The notes beneath the pieces are model-generated. The model made no database searches. It was given only the letters and a program-made list of their open reading frames with translations, and had not been told where the DNA came from. From positions 62,001 through 126,000 of the forward strand of contig JADJSG010000005.1 in the NCBI GenBank assembly GCA_016711825.1: a stretch of DNA of 64,000 nt, given 5' to 3'. This document shows, piece after piece, positions 1-9,530 of the stretch. This stretch comes from Bacteroidota bacterium (GTDB lineage: Bacteria; Bacteroidota; Bacteroidia; Chitinophagales; Chitinophagaceae). The stretch's first letter is position 1. Every line of letters starts with the position of its first letter. A program made the position numbers and the translations under genes.

Positions 1-143
1 GTATTACCTGATAAATAAACCTTTTCGCCCACTTCAATTTCATCAATTTGCAACTTAGCACCTGCAGCAAACAAAATTTCAAGCGTGACCTCCATAATTT
101 CAGGACCAATTCCATCTCCTCTTGCGACTGTTATCTTTGTCAT
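1..143 (-). CDS. icd: NADP-dependent isocitrate dehydrogenase, N-terminal part (cut by window edge)
   Basis: Only the first 47 or so codons are present; the gene runs off the left edge. The protein starts MTKITVARGDGIGPEIM, the nucleotide-fold start of the isocitrate/isopropylmalate dehydrogenase superfamily. The following stretch with EVGEKVYLSGNT resembles the longer NADP-isocitrate dehydrogenases of Rickettsia type rather than LeuB. The enzyme would oxidise isocitrate to 2-oxoglutarate in the TCA cycle in the cytoplasm. An alternative ATG lies two codons upstream. It is divergent from the LysR gene, with an 85-bp shared upstream region. The superfamily is certain; the choice of isocitrate over isopropylmalate is inferred from the short visible part. 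Confidence 0.75.
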   Translation of the reverse strand, partial: MTKITVARGDGIGPEIMEVTLEILFAAGAKLQIDEIEVGEKVYLSGN

Positions 144-183
144 ATTCATTTTTTTAATGGCGCAAATTTGCATCATGATTATT

Positions 184-199
184 ATAAATATTCATTTAT
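184..199. promoter_or_regulatory. palindrome ATAAAT-ATTC-ATTTAT, possible LysR operator
   Basis: A perfect 6-bp inverted repeat around a 4-bp spacer lies in the short divergent region between the isocitrate dehydrogenase start (143) and the LysR start (229). LysR proteins usually bind imperfect palindromes in such places. In AT-rich DNA this could be chance. Confidence 0.25.
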
Positions 200-228
200 A
201 TTTACTATGTTTATCATTAATTATATTT

Positions 229-1152
229 ATGAATTATACGATTAACCAATTAAGGATTTTTTTAAAGATTACCCAAACGCAAAGTGTAACAAAGGCCGCT
301 GAAGAATTACATTTAACTCAACCCGCGGTTTCTATACAATTAAAAAATCTTCAAGATCAATTTGACATCCCATTGACTGAAATCATAGGAAGAAAAATTT
401 TTATCACTGACTTTGGGAAAGAAATTGCCCTGGCAGCTGAAAATATTCTTAACCAGGTATATGAAATTAATTATAAAACCTTAGCACACAAAGGGCAACT
501 CACTGGTCGATTGAAAATTTCGGTGGTCTCTACAGGAAAATATATAATGCCCTATTTTTTATCCGACTTTTTAAATCAACACCAAGGAATTGAATTAATG
601 ATGGATGTAACCAATAAGAATAAAGTGATTGAGAGTTTAGAAAAAAATGAAGTTGACTTTTCGCTGGTTTCAGTACTACCTGAAAATATACAAATTGAAA
701 AAACAAGCTTGCTACAAAATAAATTATATGTGGTAAGTAATACCCAGCAAGCATTTAAAAAAAAGGCTTATGATAAACATATTTTTGAAACCCTACCCCT
801 TATCTTTCGAGAACAAGGATCAGGAACAAGACAAATTATGGAAAAATTTATTCAACAGAATCATTTGCCTATCCGTAAAAAAATGGAATTAACCACCAAT
901 GAAGCAGTAAAACAAGCCGTAATTGCTGGCTTGGGTTGTTCTATCATGCCTTTGATTGGCATTAAAAATGAACTACAAAATGCACAATTACAAATAATAC
1001 CTGTAAAAGGTTTCCCAATTAAATCAGATTGGAATTTGATATGGCTAAAAGGCAAAAATCATTCACCTGTAGCTATATCATTTTTGAATTATTTAAAAGA
1101 AGAAAAATCAAGCATCGCAAAAGAAAAGTTTAATTGGTACGAATTGTATTAA
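229..1152 (+). CDS. LysR-family transcriptional regulator
   Basis: A 307-residue protein of normal LysR length. Residues about 4-62 form the winged helix-turn-helix, with the family pattern KAAEELHLTQPAVSIQLKNL, and the rest is the type 2 periplasmic-binding-like effector domain. The open frame extends upstream to 85, but the ATG at 229 (MNYTINQLRIFL) places the HTH at the usual distance from the N-terminus, so it was chosen. It is divergent from the isocitrate dehydrogenase gene, the classical layout for a LysR regulator and a target. The effector cannot be told; similarity to CbbR/CysB-type members is only general. Confidence 0.88.
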   Translation: MNYTINQLRIFLKITQTQSVTKAAEELHLTQPAVSIQLKNLQDQFDIPLTEIIGRKIFITDFGKEIALAAENILNQVYEINYKTLAHKGQLTGRLKISVVSTGKYIMPYFLSDFLNQHQGIELMMDVTNKNKVIESLEKNEVDFSLVSVLPENIQIEKTSLLQNKLYVVSNTQQAFKKKAYDKHIFETLPLIFREQGSGTRQIMEKFIQQNHLPIRKKMELTTNEAVKQAVIAGLGCSIMPLIGIKNELQNAQLQIIPVKGFPIKSDWNLIWLKGKNHSPVAISFLNYLKEEKSSIAKEKFNWYELY

Positions 1153-1207
1153 AAAACAAGTTATCATTTCAAACCAAAAAAAGATTTTTCATAGGTATTT
1201 ATATATT

Positions 1208-1249
1208 AATCTGAAAACGATCTGTATGATGCCTACACAAATTGCATTT
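1208..1249. repeat. partial copy of the dispersed ~107-bp intergenic repeat
   Basis: The string from AATCTGAAAA through GATGCCTACACAAATTGCAT matches the core of the elements at 21629-21735, 15989-16095 and 30137-30242 (the last two on the other strand). Its termini are not recognisable, so this is a degenerate or truncated copy in the 238-bp gap between the LysR gene and the TonB receptor gene. Confidence 0.45.
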
Positions 1250-1356
1250 CTGTATATAATTATTTTGCTACTGTGATGAATGATTGATAATCATTCCCAT
1301 TTGAACAAAACAACATTCATTTATCATACAAATTACATATTCCAACTTTAATGTAT

Positions 1357-1381
1357 CGATATTGCATATGCAGCAATATCG
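1357..1381 (-). terminator. stem-loop just after the TonB receptor stop codon
   Basis: CGATATTGC and GCAATATCG form a perfect 9-bp stem with a 7-nt loop, about 10 bases past the end of the minus-strand receptor gene. There is no long T tract, so it is a weak intrinsic terminator or an mRNA 3'-end stabiliser. Confidence 0.4.
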
Positions 1382-1390
1382 GTGAATACA

Positions 1391-4189
1391 TTAATTAAAT
1401 TTATAAGCTAATGACAAACCAATCGAACTTCCTACAGTGGTTTTTTGTATGATATTGTCTGTTTTGGTGTAGTTCGTATTTTCATCATTGTTTTGATAAA
1501 ACAAGAAAGGCTGATGCAACAAATCAGTAAAATTTAATCGAATGTCAAGTTTGTTAAACACTTTTTTACTTAGTTGAAAATCTATCACGTCTCTTGCATT
1601 TTCATAGATATCAGGGTATGAATAGTTACCTACTTCAGACAATCTTTTGCCTATACGATTGTATAACAAGGTAGAAGTGATGCCAGTAGCTGCATGATTA
1701 AATGAAGCACCCACATTGATTAAGTAAGGCGACTGACCTTGCAGAGGTCTTTCGGAGGTCGCTTCAGCACTCACATCATCAAGCTTTACGATCGATTTGA
1801 TAATGGCTACATTACCAAACAAGGAAATATTACTCCAAATTGATTTTTCATTTTCATTGATAAAAGATAATGATTTGCGAAATTCTAATTCAGCACCATA
1901 ATCATTGGCATAATTGCCATTTTGAAAATAACGAAGTCTTGACCCGGCCCCTTGACTGATAAATACTTGCTCTACAGGTTTGTCAAAGCGTTTGTAAAAC
2001 AACGAAAAGGAGAACAATTCGCCCTTACCAGGATAAATTTCATAACGTAAATCATAATTCTGAATAGAAGCTTGTACTAATGAATCATTACCTTGAATAA
2101 CGGCATTTGAGTTGAAGTCATAAAAAGCAAATCGTGACATTTCTCTAAATTCAGGTCTAGAAAGGGTTTTTGATGCACAAAAACGAATATTGGTTTTTTT
2201 GTTAAGTGCGTAGGTCAAATTTAATGAAGGAAGAATGCTTTTAAATTCATGTTGAATAGAAACTGTTTCCTTATTATTTTTTGTTTTTAACTCCTGGCTA
2301 AATCCTTCATAACGAACACCCCAAACAGCCCTCATTTTTTTTAAAAACTTATTGTCAAACATAATATACCCAGCATGCAAATCAGAAGATGCAGTGTACT
2401 TATCAGTAGGTTGTGTGATATCATCTAATCGAAATCCATTGTCACTCATATTCGCCTGATCAAATATTTTTTCTTCAGGAAGGTCTAATAACTTGCTATC
2501 AAATTTTGAAATATTTGAAATCACATATCCCAATACGCGAGCCGAAAAATCTCTATTTTTGTTTTGTATAAACCCACCAACTTTTACAGATTGCGCTACA
2601 TTTTGAATGGTAAATGGAACTGTAATATCAACCTTGCCATTGTATACATTTTCATTGAGTGTAGAATAAAATTTACCGGCAAAATTTGGAGATGCTTTAC
2701 CCATAGGCACATTGGCGGTATACGTTGAATCGTCTGGATTTGCATAATTGATGCTATAATAAGTTTTTCTCAAATCGGGTGTATTACGTACAATATTATT
2801 ATACGCACCTGTCCATTGTAGCTTGATTTTTCTTTTTGTAAATACATGCTCCCCACTCAACTGATTGACCATTAAAGTATTGGAAGTAAATTGAGCTGAT
2901 GTGGCTTTGATAAACTGTTCATTGATTTTATTATCTCCAAAACGGTTGATCGTGGCATCTTCACTATTTACGTTAAAGGTATTGCGAAAAGTGATTTTAT
3001 GATTTGAATTGATGCGGTAACCCATATTGAGCAATGCCCCAGCCAATACATTATCGCGGGCTACTGTATCTGAATAAGTAAATACGGGTATAGGACTCAA
3101 CTCATAATCATTTCTTTCTATGTAATTGATGCGTTGTGTTCTGTTATACGATAATGCGCCAATAACCCCAAACACATTGTTGTTTTTAAAGGTATGGGAA
3201 TATCCCCCAACTACTTGCACATTTCTATTTGGCATCATGCTATTTCGCTTCTTGATTTCCCAATTATTAGGTACTTCTTTTGAAGCATCAATTTTTTGCT
3301 GACGTGTAAATGTTGTACTGTAAAACGAATCCGTTACAGGAAATGAACTGGGTAATTTACGGCTTCCATCATCAAATCCCAACCAGTCTTTTTTACCATT
3401 TTTACTATCATTATAGGGTTTAAAAGTACCTAGGGTATTCATCCCTGACCCAAGTTGTACTGTGAGATAATTTTCTGTTGGAATATCTTTTGTATTTAAG
3501 TCAATCACCCCACCTGCAAAATCACCCTGCATATCGGGTGTAGCTGCTTTTAAAATGGTAATATTATCGAGTAAGCTGGAGGGAAACATATCAAACGAAA
3601 ATGCTTTTCTATCTGCTTCAGTACTAGGAAGTACCATACCATTGAGCATAGCCATATTATAACGATCAGGTAAGCCTCTTACAACTGCAAATTTGCCTTC
3701 ATTGATACTCACTCCTGAGACTCTTTTTAGTACGTCACTGGTGTTTCTGTCTGGTGTTCTACGAATACTTTCAGCAGAAATACCATCTGAAATAGTGGCT
3801 AGGTTTTTTTGTTGAACAAGCAAACTTGATAAATTTTCTTTTTTTAATGTCGCTTTGATGGTCACTTCCTTCATTCCTTTAGGTGCCTTAGCCATAGAGA
3901 CATTCACCGTTACAATGTTATCGTCTTTAATGATAATGTCAGTAATCAGTTTCTTTTCATAGGAAACATAACTTACTTCTAAATTGTATTTGCCCAATTC
4001 AATATTTTTAATAATAAAATGACCGTCTATATCTGTTCGGGCACCCAGCAAAGTACCTTCAATTTTAACGGTTGCACCTATCAGTGGGGCATTGGTTTCA
4101 TCGGTGACTTTGCCTTCGATTTTACCAATACCTGCCATAAGGTTAAAGGTAGTACCTAAGAATAAAAGGAGTACAGCAATTTTTTTCAT
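1391..4189 (-). CDS. TonB-dependent outer-membrane receptor
   Basis: A 932-residue protein: signal peptide (MKKIAVLLLFLGTTFNLMAG), a carboxypeptidase D regulatory-like beta-sandwich at about 25-105 (GKVTDETNAPLIGATVKIEG), a plug domain at about 120-240 (RTPDRNTSDVLKRVSGVSI, VVRGLPDRY), then a long beta-barrel ending in an aromatic-rich strand (GLSLAYKFN). The ATG at 4189 was preferred to an upstream one because it begins a clean signal peptide. Such receptors import a bound ligand across the outer membrane using TonB energy. No SusD partner is adjacent, so it is not a SusCD glycan system; the substrate is unknown. It appears monocistronic. Confidence 0.9.
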   Translation of the reverse strand: MKKIAVLLLFLGTTFNLMAGIGKIEGKVTDETNAPLIGATVKIEGTLLGARTDIDGHFIIKNIELGKYNLEVSYVSYEKKLITDIIIKDDNIVTVNVSMAKAPKGMKEVTIKATLKKENLSSLLVQQKNLATISDGISAESIRRTPDRNTSDVLKRVSGVSINEGKFAVVRGLPDRYNMAMLNGMVLPSTEADRKAFSFDMFPSSLLDNITILKAATPDMQGDFAGGVIDLNTKDIPTENYLTVQLGSGMNTLGTFKPYNDSKNGKKDWLGFDDGSRKLPSSFPVTDSFYSTTFTRQQKIDASKEVPNNWEIKKRNSMMPNRNVQVVGGYSHTFKNNNVFGVIGALSYNRTQRINYIERNDYELSPIPVFTYSDTVARDNVLAGALLNMGYRINSNHKITFRNTFNVNSEDATINRFGDNKINEQFIKATSAQFTSNTLMVNQLSGEHVFTKRKIKLQWTGAYNNIVRNTPDLRKTYYSINYANPDDSTYTANVPMGKASPNFAGKFYSTLNENVYNGKVDITVPFTIQNVAQSVKVGGFIQNKNRDFSARVLGYVISNISKFDSKLLDLPEEKIFDQANMSDNGFRLDDITQPTDKYTASSDLHAGYIMFDNKFLKKMRAVWGVRYEGFSQELKTKNNKETVSIQHEFKSILPSLNLTYALNKKTNIRFCASKTLSRPEFREMSRFAFYDFNSNAVIQGNDSLVQASIQNYDLRYEIYPGKGELFSFSLFYKRFDKPVEQVFISQGAGSRLRYFQNGNYANDYGAELEFRKSLSFINENEKSIWSNISLFGNVAIIKSIVKLDDVSAEATSERPLQGQSPYLINVGASFNHAATGITSTLLYNRIGKRLSEVGNYSYPDIYENARDVIDFQLSKKVFNKLDIRLNFTDLLHQPFLFYQNNDENTNYTKTDNIIQKTTVGSSIGLSLAYKFN

Positions 4190-4389
4190 CTTGTAAATAC
4201 TTTTTAAATTTGTAATGCAAAGTTCAGATTTCAGTATTACCAAAACATTGATTGAATGTTACTTAAAAATGTCGATTGGTCATATTAAGTTTACAATTAA
4301 TTAATATTGGCTTGAGACAGCAGGGCCAAAAAACTAAGGGTGCTCAATTAAGCAACAGAATTATTTTTTTATTTACAACACTTTCAAAA

Positions 4390-4397
4390 TATATTTG
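4390..4397 (+). promoter_or_regulatory. -7 element TATATTTG of a Bacteroidota promoter
   Basis: TATATTTG fits TAnnTTTG and lies 12 bp before the ATG at 4410. No clear TTTG -33 box is seen at the right distance. Confidence 0.4.
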
Positions 4398-4409
4398 TGT
4401 TTACTGATT

Positions 4410-5324
4410 ATGCGCATCCTCGTAATATTTTTTTTGTTGATTTCAATCAATGTGAAGGCTCAAATAAGCGCTGATTCATTGCGAATGCATGTAATAAATC
4501 TTTCAGAACAAGCTTTTCCTCGAAATGCTGCTCATATCGACTACCTTAATAAAGCTGCACAATATATTAAAGATCACTTTTTACAAAATAATAAAAAAGT
4601 GGTTTTCCAGAAATATGAAGTTGATCGGGTACTTCTCAAAAATGTCATCTCTTCGGTAGGGCCTGATACGGGATACAGAATAATAGTGGGTGCTAATTAT
4701 GATGTTTGTGGACGAACGCCAGGGGCTGATGCCAATGCCAGCGGGGTGGCAGCACTCCTGGAATTAAACAGGACATTGTCAAAAATTAAAAATTTGCCTT
4801 ATCGAATCGACTTTGTAGCTTTTACTTTAGGCGACGATGACAGTCTAAGCCCCGAAAAAAAGGGAAGTTATATGCATGCCAAGTCGTTAAAAGATCATGA
4901 CATCAAAGTACTGGGAATGCTTTCACTGCATGGTATCGGTTTTTATACAGACATCCCTCATTCCCAAAAATACCCATTTAATTATTATAAATACCTTCAT
5001 GGGCATAGAGGCAATTTTATTAGTTTATATTTGCATCAAGGAGATGGGTTTTTCCCAAATCAAATAAGACGACTCTTTAAACAATATATAAAAGGAATCA
5101 AAGTAGTGAGTTTTAAACCTCTTTTCACATTACCCAAATTATCGAAAGGTGATCAGGAGAGCTATCGAAAAATGGGATATGCAACGGTAAAAATTTCAAA
5201 TACCAATGCATACAGAAATAAATATTATCACTTTGATGTTGATACCTATGAAACACTTGACTATACTCGGATGTCTGCAGTGGTTAATATGCTTTATGAA
5301 ACATTAAAACGGTACAAACAATGA
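4410..5324 (+). CDS. M28 peptidase-like secreted protein with degenerate metal site
   Basis: A 304-residue protein with a signal peptide (MRILVIFFLLISINVKAQ) and the overall layout of M28 zinc aminopeptidases. The blocks that carry the metal ligands are all recognisable but altered: GANYD instead of GxHxD, PGADANASG instead of PGADDNASG, LGDDDS where the catalytic EE pair normally sits, and LHGIGF where a ligand Asp is usual. Only the final H-x-D-x-D-T block (HFDVDTYE) looks normal. I infer a non-catalytic or altered M28 fold, perhaps binding peptides or glutaminyl groups. ATG 4410 begins the signal peptide. It overlaps the deacetylase gene by 4 bp, so the two are probably cotranslated. Confidence 0.75.
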   Translation: MRILVIFFLLISINVKAQISADSLRMHVINLSEQAFPRNAAHIDYLNKAAQYIKDHFLQNNKKVVFQKYEVDRVLLKNVISSVGPDTGYRIIVGANYDVCGRTPGADANASGVAALLELNRTLSKIKNLPYRIDFVAFTLGDDDSLSPEKKGSYMHAKSLKDHDIKVLGMLSLHGIGFYTDIPHSQKYPFNYYKYLHGHRGNFISLYLHQGDGFFPNQIRRLFKQYIKGIKVVSFKPLFTLPKLSKGDQESYRKMGYATVKISNTNAYRNKYYHFDVDTYETLDYTRMSAVVNMLYETLKRYKQ

Positions 5325-5950
5325 GAAATTATTTGATCAAAACACCCGTACTGTTAAAAGCGATTTATAATCGATGTATATGGCATATTAAAGACAATGC
5401 AAATAGCGTGTACCTTACCTTTGACGATGGCCCCCATCCTACCATTACCCCATTTGTATTAGACGAATTAAAAAGATTCAATGCAAAAGCGACCTTTTTT
5501 TGTATTGGTAAAAATGTAGAACAATACCCCGAAATTTTTCAACGAATATTAGACGAAGGCCATTCCGTAGGTAACCATACTTTTAATCATGTCAACGGCT
5601 GGAAGTCAAACAATTTTCATTATTTCAAAAATATTGGCAAAGCTGGCCAACTCATCAAAAGCAATATTTTCAGACCCCCTTACGGACGCATTACCTATGC
5701 GCAAGCCATTGGCATTGAAAAATTATTCCCCAAAATGAAAATCATCATGTGGGATGTGCTCAGTGGAGATTTTGATGTCAACTTAAGCCCTCAGCAATGT
5801 TTAAACAATGTAACCCAAACAACCCAACCAGGTTCCATCGTGGTTTTTCATGACAGCGATAAGGCCTGGCAACGTTTAGAATACACCTTACCCCATTTCC
5901 TTGACTTTTGCAAACAACAGCAATGGAATTTCAAAAAGATAAATTTATAA
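5321..5950 (+). CDS. polysaccharide deacetylase (NodB domain, CE4 family)
   Basis: A 209-residue single NodB domain. Visible CE4 motifs in order: TFDDGPHP (catalytic base and metal Asp), HTFNH (the two metal His), RPPYG (substrate arginine and aromatic), WDVLSGDF, and FHDSDKA (the general-acid His region). Enzymes of this family remove N-acetyl groups from peptidoglycan or other amino-sugar polymers. There is no signal peptide, so export, if any, is not evident. ATGA overlap with the preceding M28-like gene indicates translational coupling and a possible joint envelope role. Confidence 0.88.
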   Translation: MRNYLIKTPVLLKAIYNRCIWHIKDNANSVYLTFDDGPHPTITPFVLDELKRFNAKATFFCIGKNVEQYPEIFQRILDEGHSVGNHTFNHVNGWKSNNFHYFKNIGKAGQLIKSNIFRPPYGRITYAQAIGIEKLFPKMKIIMWDVLSGDFDVNLSPQQCLNNVTQTTQPGSIVVFHDSDKAWQRLEYTLPHFLDFCKQQQWNFKKINL

Positions 5951-5975
5951 CTCCGCCTTAGTTCAATACCTACTT

Positions 5976-6740
5976 ATGTTTATAGATACTCACACACACT
6001 TATACGATGAACAATTTGATTCTGATCGAAAAACGTCCATTCAACAAGCAATTGACCAAGGTGTAGAAAAAATGTATTTGCCAAATTGCGATTCAAGCAC
6101 CATCGAAGGCATGCTTGAGGTAGAAAAGGCATTCCCATCGCATTGTTTTGCGATGATGGGTTTGCATCCCTGTTATGTAAAAGAAAATGTACATGATGAA
6201 TTGTCTGTGATGGAAACATGGCTCACAAAACGAACCTTTTCAGCGATCGGTGAAATTGGTCTTGATTATCATTGGGACAAAACATATATCAATGAACAAA
6301 AAAAAGCATTTAGAACACAAATTGAATGGTCATTACAGTATAACCGGCCTATTGTAATACATACCCGTGAGGCAACCAAAGACACCATCGAAATTGTAAA
6401 AGAATATGCACCTAAAGGTGTAAGAGGAGTATTTCATTGCTTTAGTGGTAGTGTTGAAACAGCCCGTCAAATCATCGACCTGGGGTTTTATTTAGGTATA
6501 GGAGGCGTTTTGACCTATAAAAATGCAGGATTACAAGAGGTTGTTCAACTTATTGACTTAAAACATATTGTACTCGAAACAGATGCGCCTTACTTAAGCC
6601 CTGTACCCCACAGAGGAAAAAGAAATGAAAGCAGCTATACCCTATTCATTGCCGAGAAATTAGCCAATCTCAAAGGAATTGACTTAACGACTGTAGCCAA
6701 TATAACCACTGAAAATGCATTAAAGTTATTTGGGATTTAA
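5976..6740 (+). CDS. tatD: TatD-family metal-dependent DNase
   Basis: A 254-residue TIM-barrel hydrolase of normal TatD length. Metal ligands appear in the usual order: THTHLYD at the N-terminus, GEIGLDYH, IHTRE, FHCFSG and ETDAPYLSP. Family members are 3'-5' exonucleases acting on single-stranded DNA in the cytoplasm. The gene follows the deacetylase by 25 bp on the same strand and precedes tRNA-Ser. Confidence 0.92.
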   Translation: MFIDTHTHLYDEQFDSDRKTSIQQAIDQGVEKMYLPNCDSSTIEGMLEVEKAFPSHCFAMMGLHPCYVKENVHDELSVMETWLTKRTFSAIGEIGLDYHWDKTYINEQKKAFRTQIEWSLQYNRPIVIHTREATKDTIEIVKEYAPKGVRGVFHCFSGSVETARQIIDLGFYLGIGGVLTYKNAGLQEVVQLIDLKHIVLETDAPYLSPVPHRGKRNESSYTLFIAEKLANLKGIDLTTVANITTENALKLFGI

Positions 6741-6882
6741 AGGATTATTCACTAAAAAAATAAAAAAATACCAGTCTAGTACTTCCAACCATTTTTTTAT
6801 TTCATACATTCGCATTCAAAATGTAGATATTATGTAAAGGTATAAAAGCCGACATAATGCTTCCATTTGATTAAGCATTGTT

Positions 6883-6969
6883 GGAGACGTGTCCGAGTGG
6901 CTGAAGGAGCACGCTTGGAAAGCGTGTAAATGGGTAACTGTTTCATGAGTTCGAATCTCATCGTCTCCG
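6883..6969 (+). tRNA. tRNA-Ser (anticodon GGA)
   Basis: An 87-nt cloverleaf with acceptor stem GGAGACG/CGTCTCC, D-arm, anticodon loop CTTGGAAAG giving GGA, a long variable arm typical of serine tRNAs (AATGGGTAACTGTTTC region) and a T-arm with GAGTTCGAATCTC. The 3' CCA is not encoded. Confidence 0.95.
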
Positions 6970-7005
6970 CAACATTAATATAAAACATAAGAATTTTTTA
7001 ATTAA

Positions 7006-8214
7006 ATGATAGACATAAAAGTACCCCCAGTAGGAGAAAGCATTAGCGAAGTCACCTTAATCAAATGGACAAAACCTGACGGTCAGTGGGTAGAAAGGGA
7101 CGAAATATTGTGTGAATTAGAAAGTGAAAAAGCGACATTTGAATTAAATGCTGAACAAGCAGGTATCTTAAAACAAGTAGCTAAAGAAGGTGACACTTTA
7201 CATATTGGCGATTTGGCTTGTAGTATCGACGACAAGGCAGAAAGACCTGCCGAGCTTCCTCAACAAGCAATAAAAGAAACCCCATCTCCAGAAGTTACCA
7301 ATCAACCACAACCCAATACCTTAACTTCTGCAGTTAAAGCTACACCAGTGGCCAGCAATATCATAGCTGATAAAAAAATAGATGCCAGCCAAATACATGG
7401 CAGTGGCTCTTTAGGTAAAATTACAAAAAATGACGTGTTGGCTTCCTTGGAAAAACCAGGTACTCTACCTGGCAAAACCCTCTTTTCGAGGGAAGAAAAA
7501 AGAGAAAAAATGAGTAATCTTCGTAAAACAGTTAGCCGAAGATTAGTAGAAGCCAAAAACACCACAGCCATGCTCACTACTTTTAACGAAGTAGATATGG
7601 GACCAATCATGGATTTGAGAAGTAAATATAAAGATGCATTTAAAGAAAAACATGCTGTAGGTCTGGGTTTCATGAGCTTTTTTACCAAAGCAGTATGTAT
7701 TGCATTGCAAGAATGGAAATCAGTAAACGCCTATATCGACAACGACGAAATTATTTACCACGATTATTGCGATATTTCTATTGCCGTAAGTGCCCCAAAA
7801 GGCCTGGTAGTTCCAGTTATCAGAAATGCCGAAAGCTTGAGTATGGCCGAAATTGAAAAAGCAGTGGCCAACTTAGCCGGTAAAGCACGCGACAATAAAT
7901 TAACGATTGAAGAAATGACAGGTGGAACCTTTACCATCACCAATGGTGGCGTATTTGGCTCACTCATGAGTACTCCCATCATCAACATTCCCCAATCTGC
8001 AATTTTAGGAATGCACAAAATTCAAGATAGACCCATGGCGATCAATGGTCAGGTAGTCATACGCCCCATGATGTATTTAGCCTTGAGTTATGACCACAGA
8101 ATTATAGACGGTAGAGAAAGTGTCGGTTTTTTAGTTAGGGTAAAAGAACTGCTTGAAAATCCGATATTGCTTTTGGCAGCACAAGATCCAGCAAAAATGC
8201 TACTCGAACTATAA
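7006..8214 (+). CDS. sucB: dihydrolipoyllysine succinyltransferase, E2 of 2-oxoglutarate dehydrogenase
   Basis: A 402-residue E2 protein. Residues 1-75 are a lipoyl domain with the lipoylated lysine in ESEKATFEL; a proline/alanine-rich linker follows; a peripheral-subunit-binding motif sits at about 125-150 (GSGSLGKITKNDVLASL); and the C-terminal catalytic domain ends with the acyltransferase motif LSYDHRIIDGRES. The start MIDIKVPPVGESI is typical of SucB rather than of pyruvate dehydrogenase E2. It would pass the succinyl group to CoA in the TCA cycle. The E1 gene is not adjacent. Six bases separate it from the following methyltransferase gene. Confidence 0.92.
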   Translation: MIDIKVPPVGESISEVTLIKWTKPDGQWVERDEILCELESEKATFELNAEQAGILKQVAKEGDTLHIGDLACSIDDKAERPAELPQQAIKETPSPEVTNQPQPNTLTSAVKATPVASNIIADKKIDASQIHGSGSLGKITKNDVLASLEKPGTLPGKTLFSREEKREKMSNLRKTVSRRLVEAKNTTAMLTTFNEVDMGPIMDLRSKYKDAFKEKHAVGLGFMSFFTKAVCIALQEWKSVNAYIDNDEIIYHDYCDISIAVSAPKGLVVPVIRNAESLSMAEIEKAVANLAGKARDNKLTIEEMTGGTFTITNGGVFGSLMSTPIINIPQSAILGMHKIQDRPMAINGQVVIRPMMYLALSYDHRIIDGRESVGFLVRVKELLENPILLLAAQDPAKMLLEL

Positions 8215-8219
8215 ACATC

Positions 8220-9356
8220 ATGTTCGTAGATGCCTATATTCAGACCGCTACCTTAGTATTTAATCAGTATACATTAGAGACTCCTTTTGCAATTTATTTA
8301 AAAAAATATTTTAAGTCTGCCCCACAATTTGGTTCTCGCGATCGTAAATATATTGCTGAACTTGTATTTGGCCTATTTCGTTTAGGAAATATCCAAACCG
8401 CACTATCCTTAAAAGAACGCATGTTGATAGGCAGCTTTTTATCAGGTCAATTACCCATCCTCTTTTTTGAAAAAACATCCCCTCTTTTAGCACAATATTA
8501 TACCCTATCCTTTGACGATAAATTTGCATTCATTCAGCAACACTTTGCAATTAAATTCAATATCCCTTTTCAATTAACAAGCGACTTAACACCTGGTGAG
8601 TACTTTCACTATATATTTCAACCCTCCAAAGTATTTATTCGTATCAGAAGTCATTACCAGGAACTCTTAAATATTCTTACAAAAAATGAAATCCCCTTCG
8701 AGATCTATGCTGATTCTTGTATCGCTTTACCCCAAAAAACCAAGATTCAAGAGCTGTTTACCCAACATGATGCCTATGTAGTACAAGATATTTCATCTCA
8801 AATGGCGATGCCCCATTTACAACCCATGCCAAATGAGCGCTGGTGGGACTGCTGTGCAGCAAGTGGAGGCAAAACATTATTATTGCTTGACAAAAAAATA
8901 CCAATTGATTTAACGGCAACCGATATCAGACCCTCTATAATAGCTAATCTGCGTAAAAGGCTTGCAGTTTATCATTTTCATCAATACCGTGCCTTTGTGG
9001 CAGATGCTGCTAAACCCTTGATTCCTGCTCAAACTTTTGATCAAATCATTGCTGATGTGCCATGCAGTGGCGCTGGTACATGGCGTAGAAACCCGGAACA
9101 ATATTATTATTTTGATGAAAATAAACTCAAGGCATATCATACTCTTCAACAGTCTATACTCCACAACGCCTTGAATCATTTAAAGCCAGGGGGGTATTTA
9201 TACTATTTCACCTGCAGCATATTTGAACAAGAAAATGAAGCTATCATCCATTCAATAGATAAAAATTACTTTTCTATCATTCAACAAAAACTTTTAAATG
9301 GCTTTGGGATGGGGGGCGACTGCCTGTTTTTTTGTAAAATACAACGCACCCCCTAA
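8220..9356 (+). CDS. RsmB/NOP-family RNA (cytosine-5)-methyltransferase
   Basis: A 378-residue protein. The C-terminal half is a Rossmann methyltransferase with the SAM motif WDCCAASGGKTLLL, the Asp motif DVPCSGAGTWRRNP containing the release cysteine, and the catalytic-cysteine motif FTCSIFEQEN. The N-terminal half is divergent and may be the NusB-like RNA-binding part of RsmB. It probably makes m5C in 16S rRNA; which base is not decidable from the sequence. It follows sucB closely but has no functional link to it. Confidence 0.85.
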   Translation: MFVDAYIQTATLVFNQYTLETPFAIYLKKYFKSAPQFGSRDRKYIAELVFGLFRLGNIQTALSLKERMLIGSFLSGQLPILFFEKTSPLLAQYYTLSFDDKFAFIQQHFAIKFNIPFQLTSDLTPGEYFHYIFQPSKVFIRIRSHYQELLNILTKNEIPFEIYADSCIALPQKTKIQELFTQHDAYVVQDISSQMAMPHLQPMPNERWWDCCAASGGKTLLLLDKKIPIDLTATDIRPSIIANLRKRLAVYHFHQYRAFVADAAKPLIPAQTFDQIIADVPCSGAGTWRRNPEQYYYFDENKLKAYHTLQQSILHNALNHLKPGGYLYYFTCSIFEQENEAIIHSIDKNYFSIIQQKLLNGFGMGGDCLFFCKIQRTP

Positions 9357-9501
9357 TAAGCAAGCCTCTATAAATCTTAAAACGATTTAAGTTTCATCAT
9401 CTCCTTGAAGTAATGCTACATACCCGTATGGATTCTTTTAAGGCAATTGTCTTATATTTAATTTAACTGAAAACAATTCACTACACTATCATTCATTTTT
9501 T

Positions 9502-9509
9502 TATATTTG
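9502..9509 (+). promoter_or_regulatory. -7 element TATATTTG upstream of the DUF2723 gene
   Basis: TATATTTG fits TAnnTTTG, 21 bp before the ATG at 9531. The -33 region shows no clear TTTG. Confidence 0.4.
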
Positions 9510-9530
9510 CTCTCTTATACATAACAAATT

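Noticed and set aside
7302..7688. Open frame of 128 codons antisense to sucB
   Set aside because: It overlaps the lipoyl/E2 coding region completely and has no recognisable motif; it is a shadow of the real gene.
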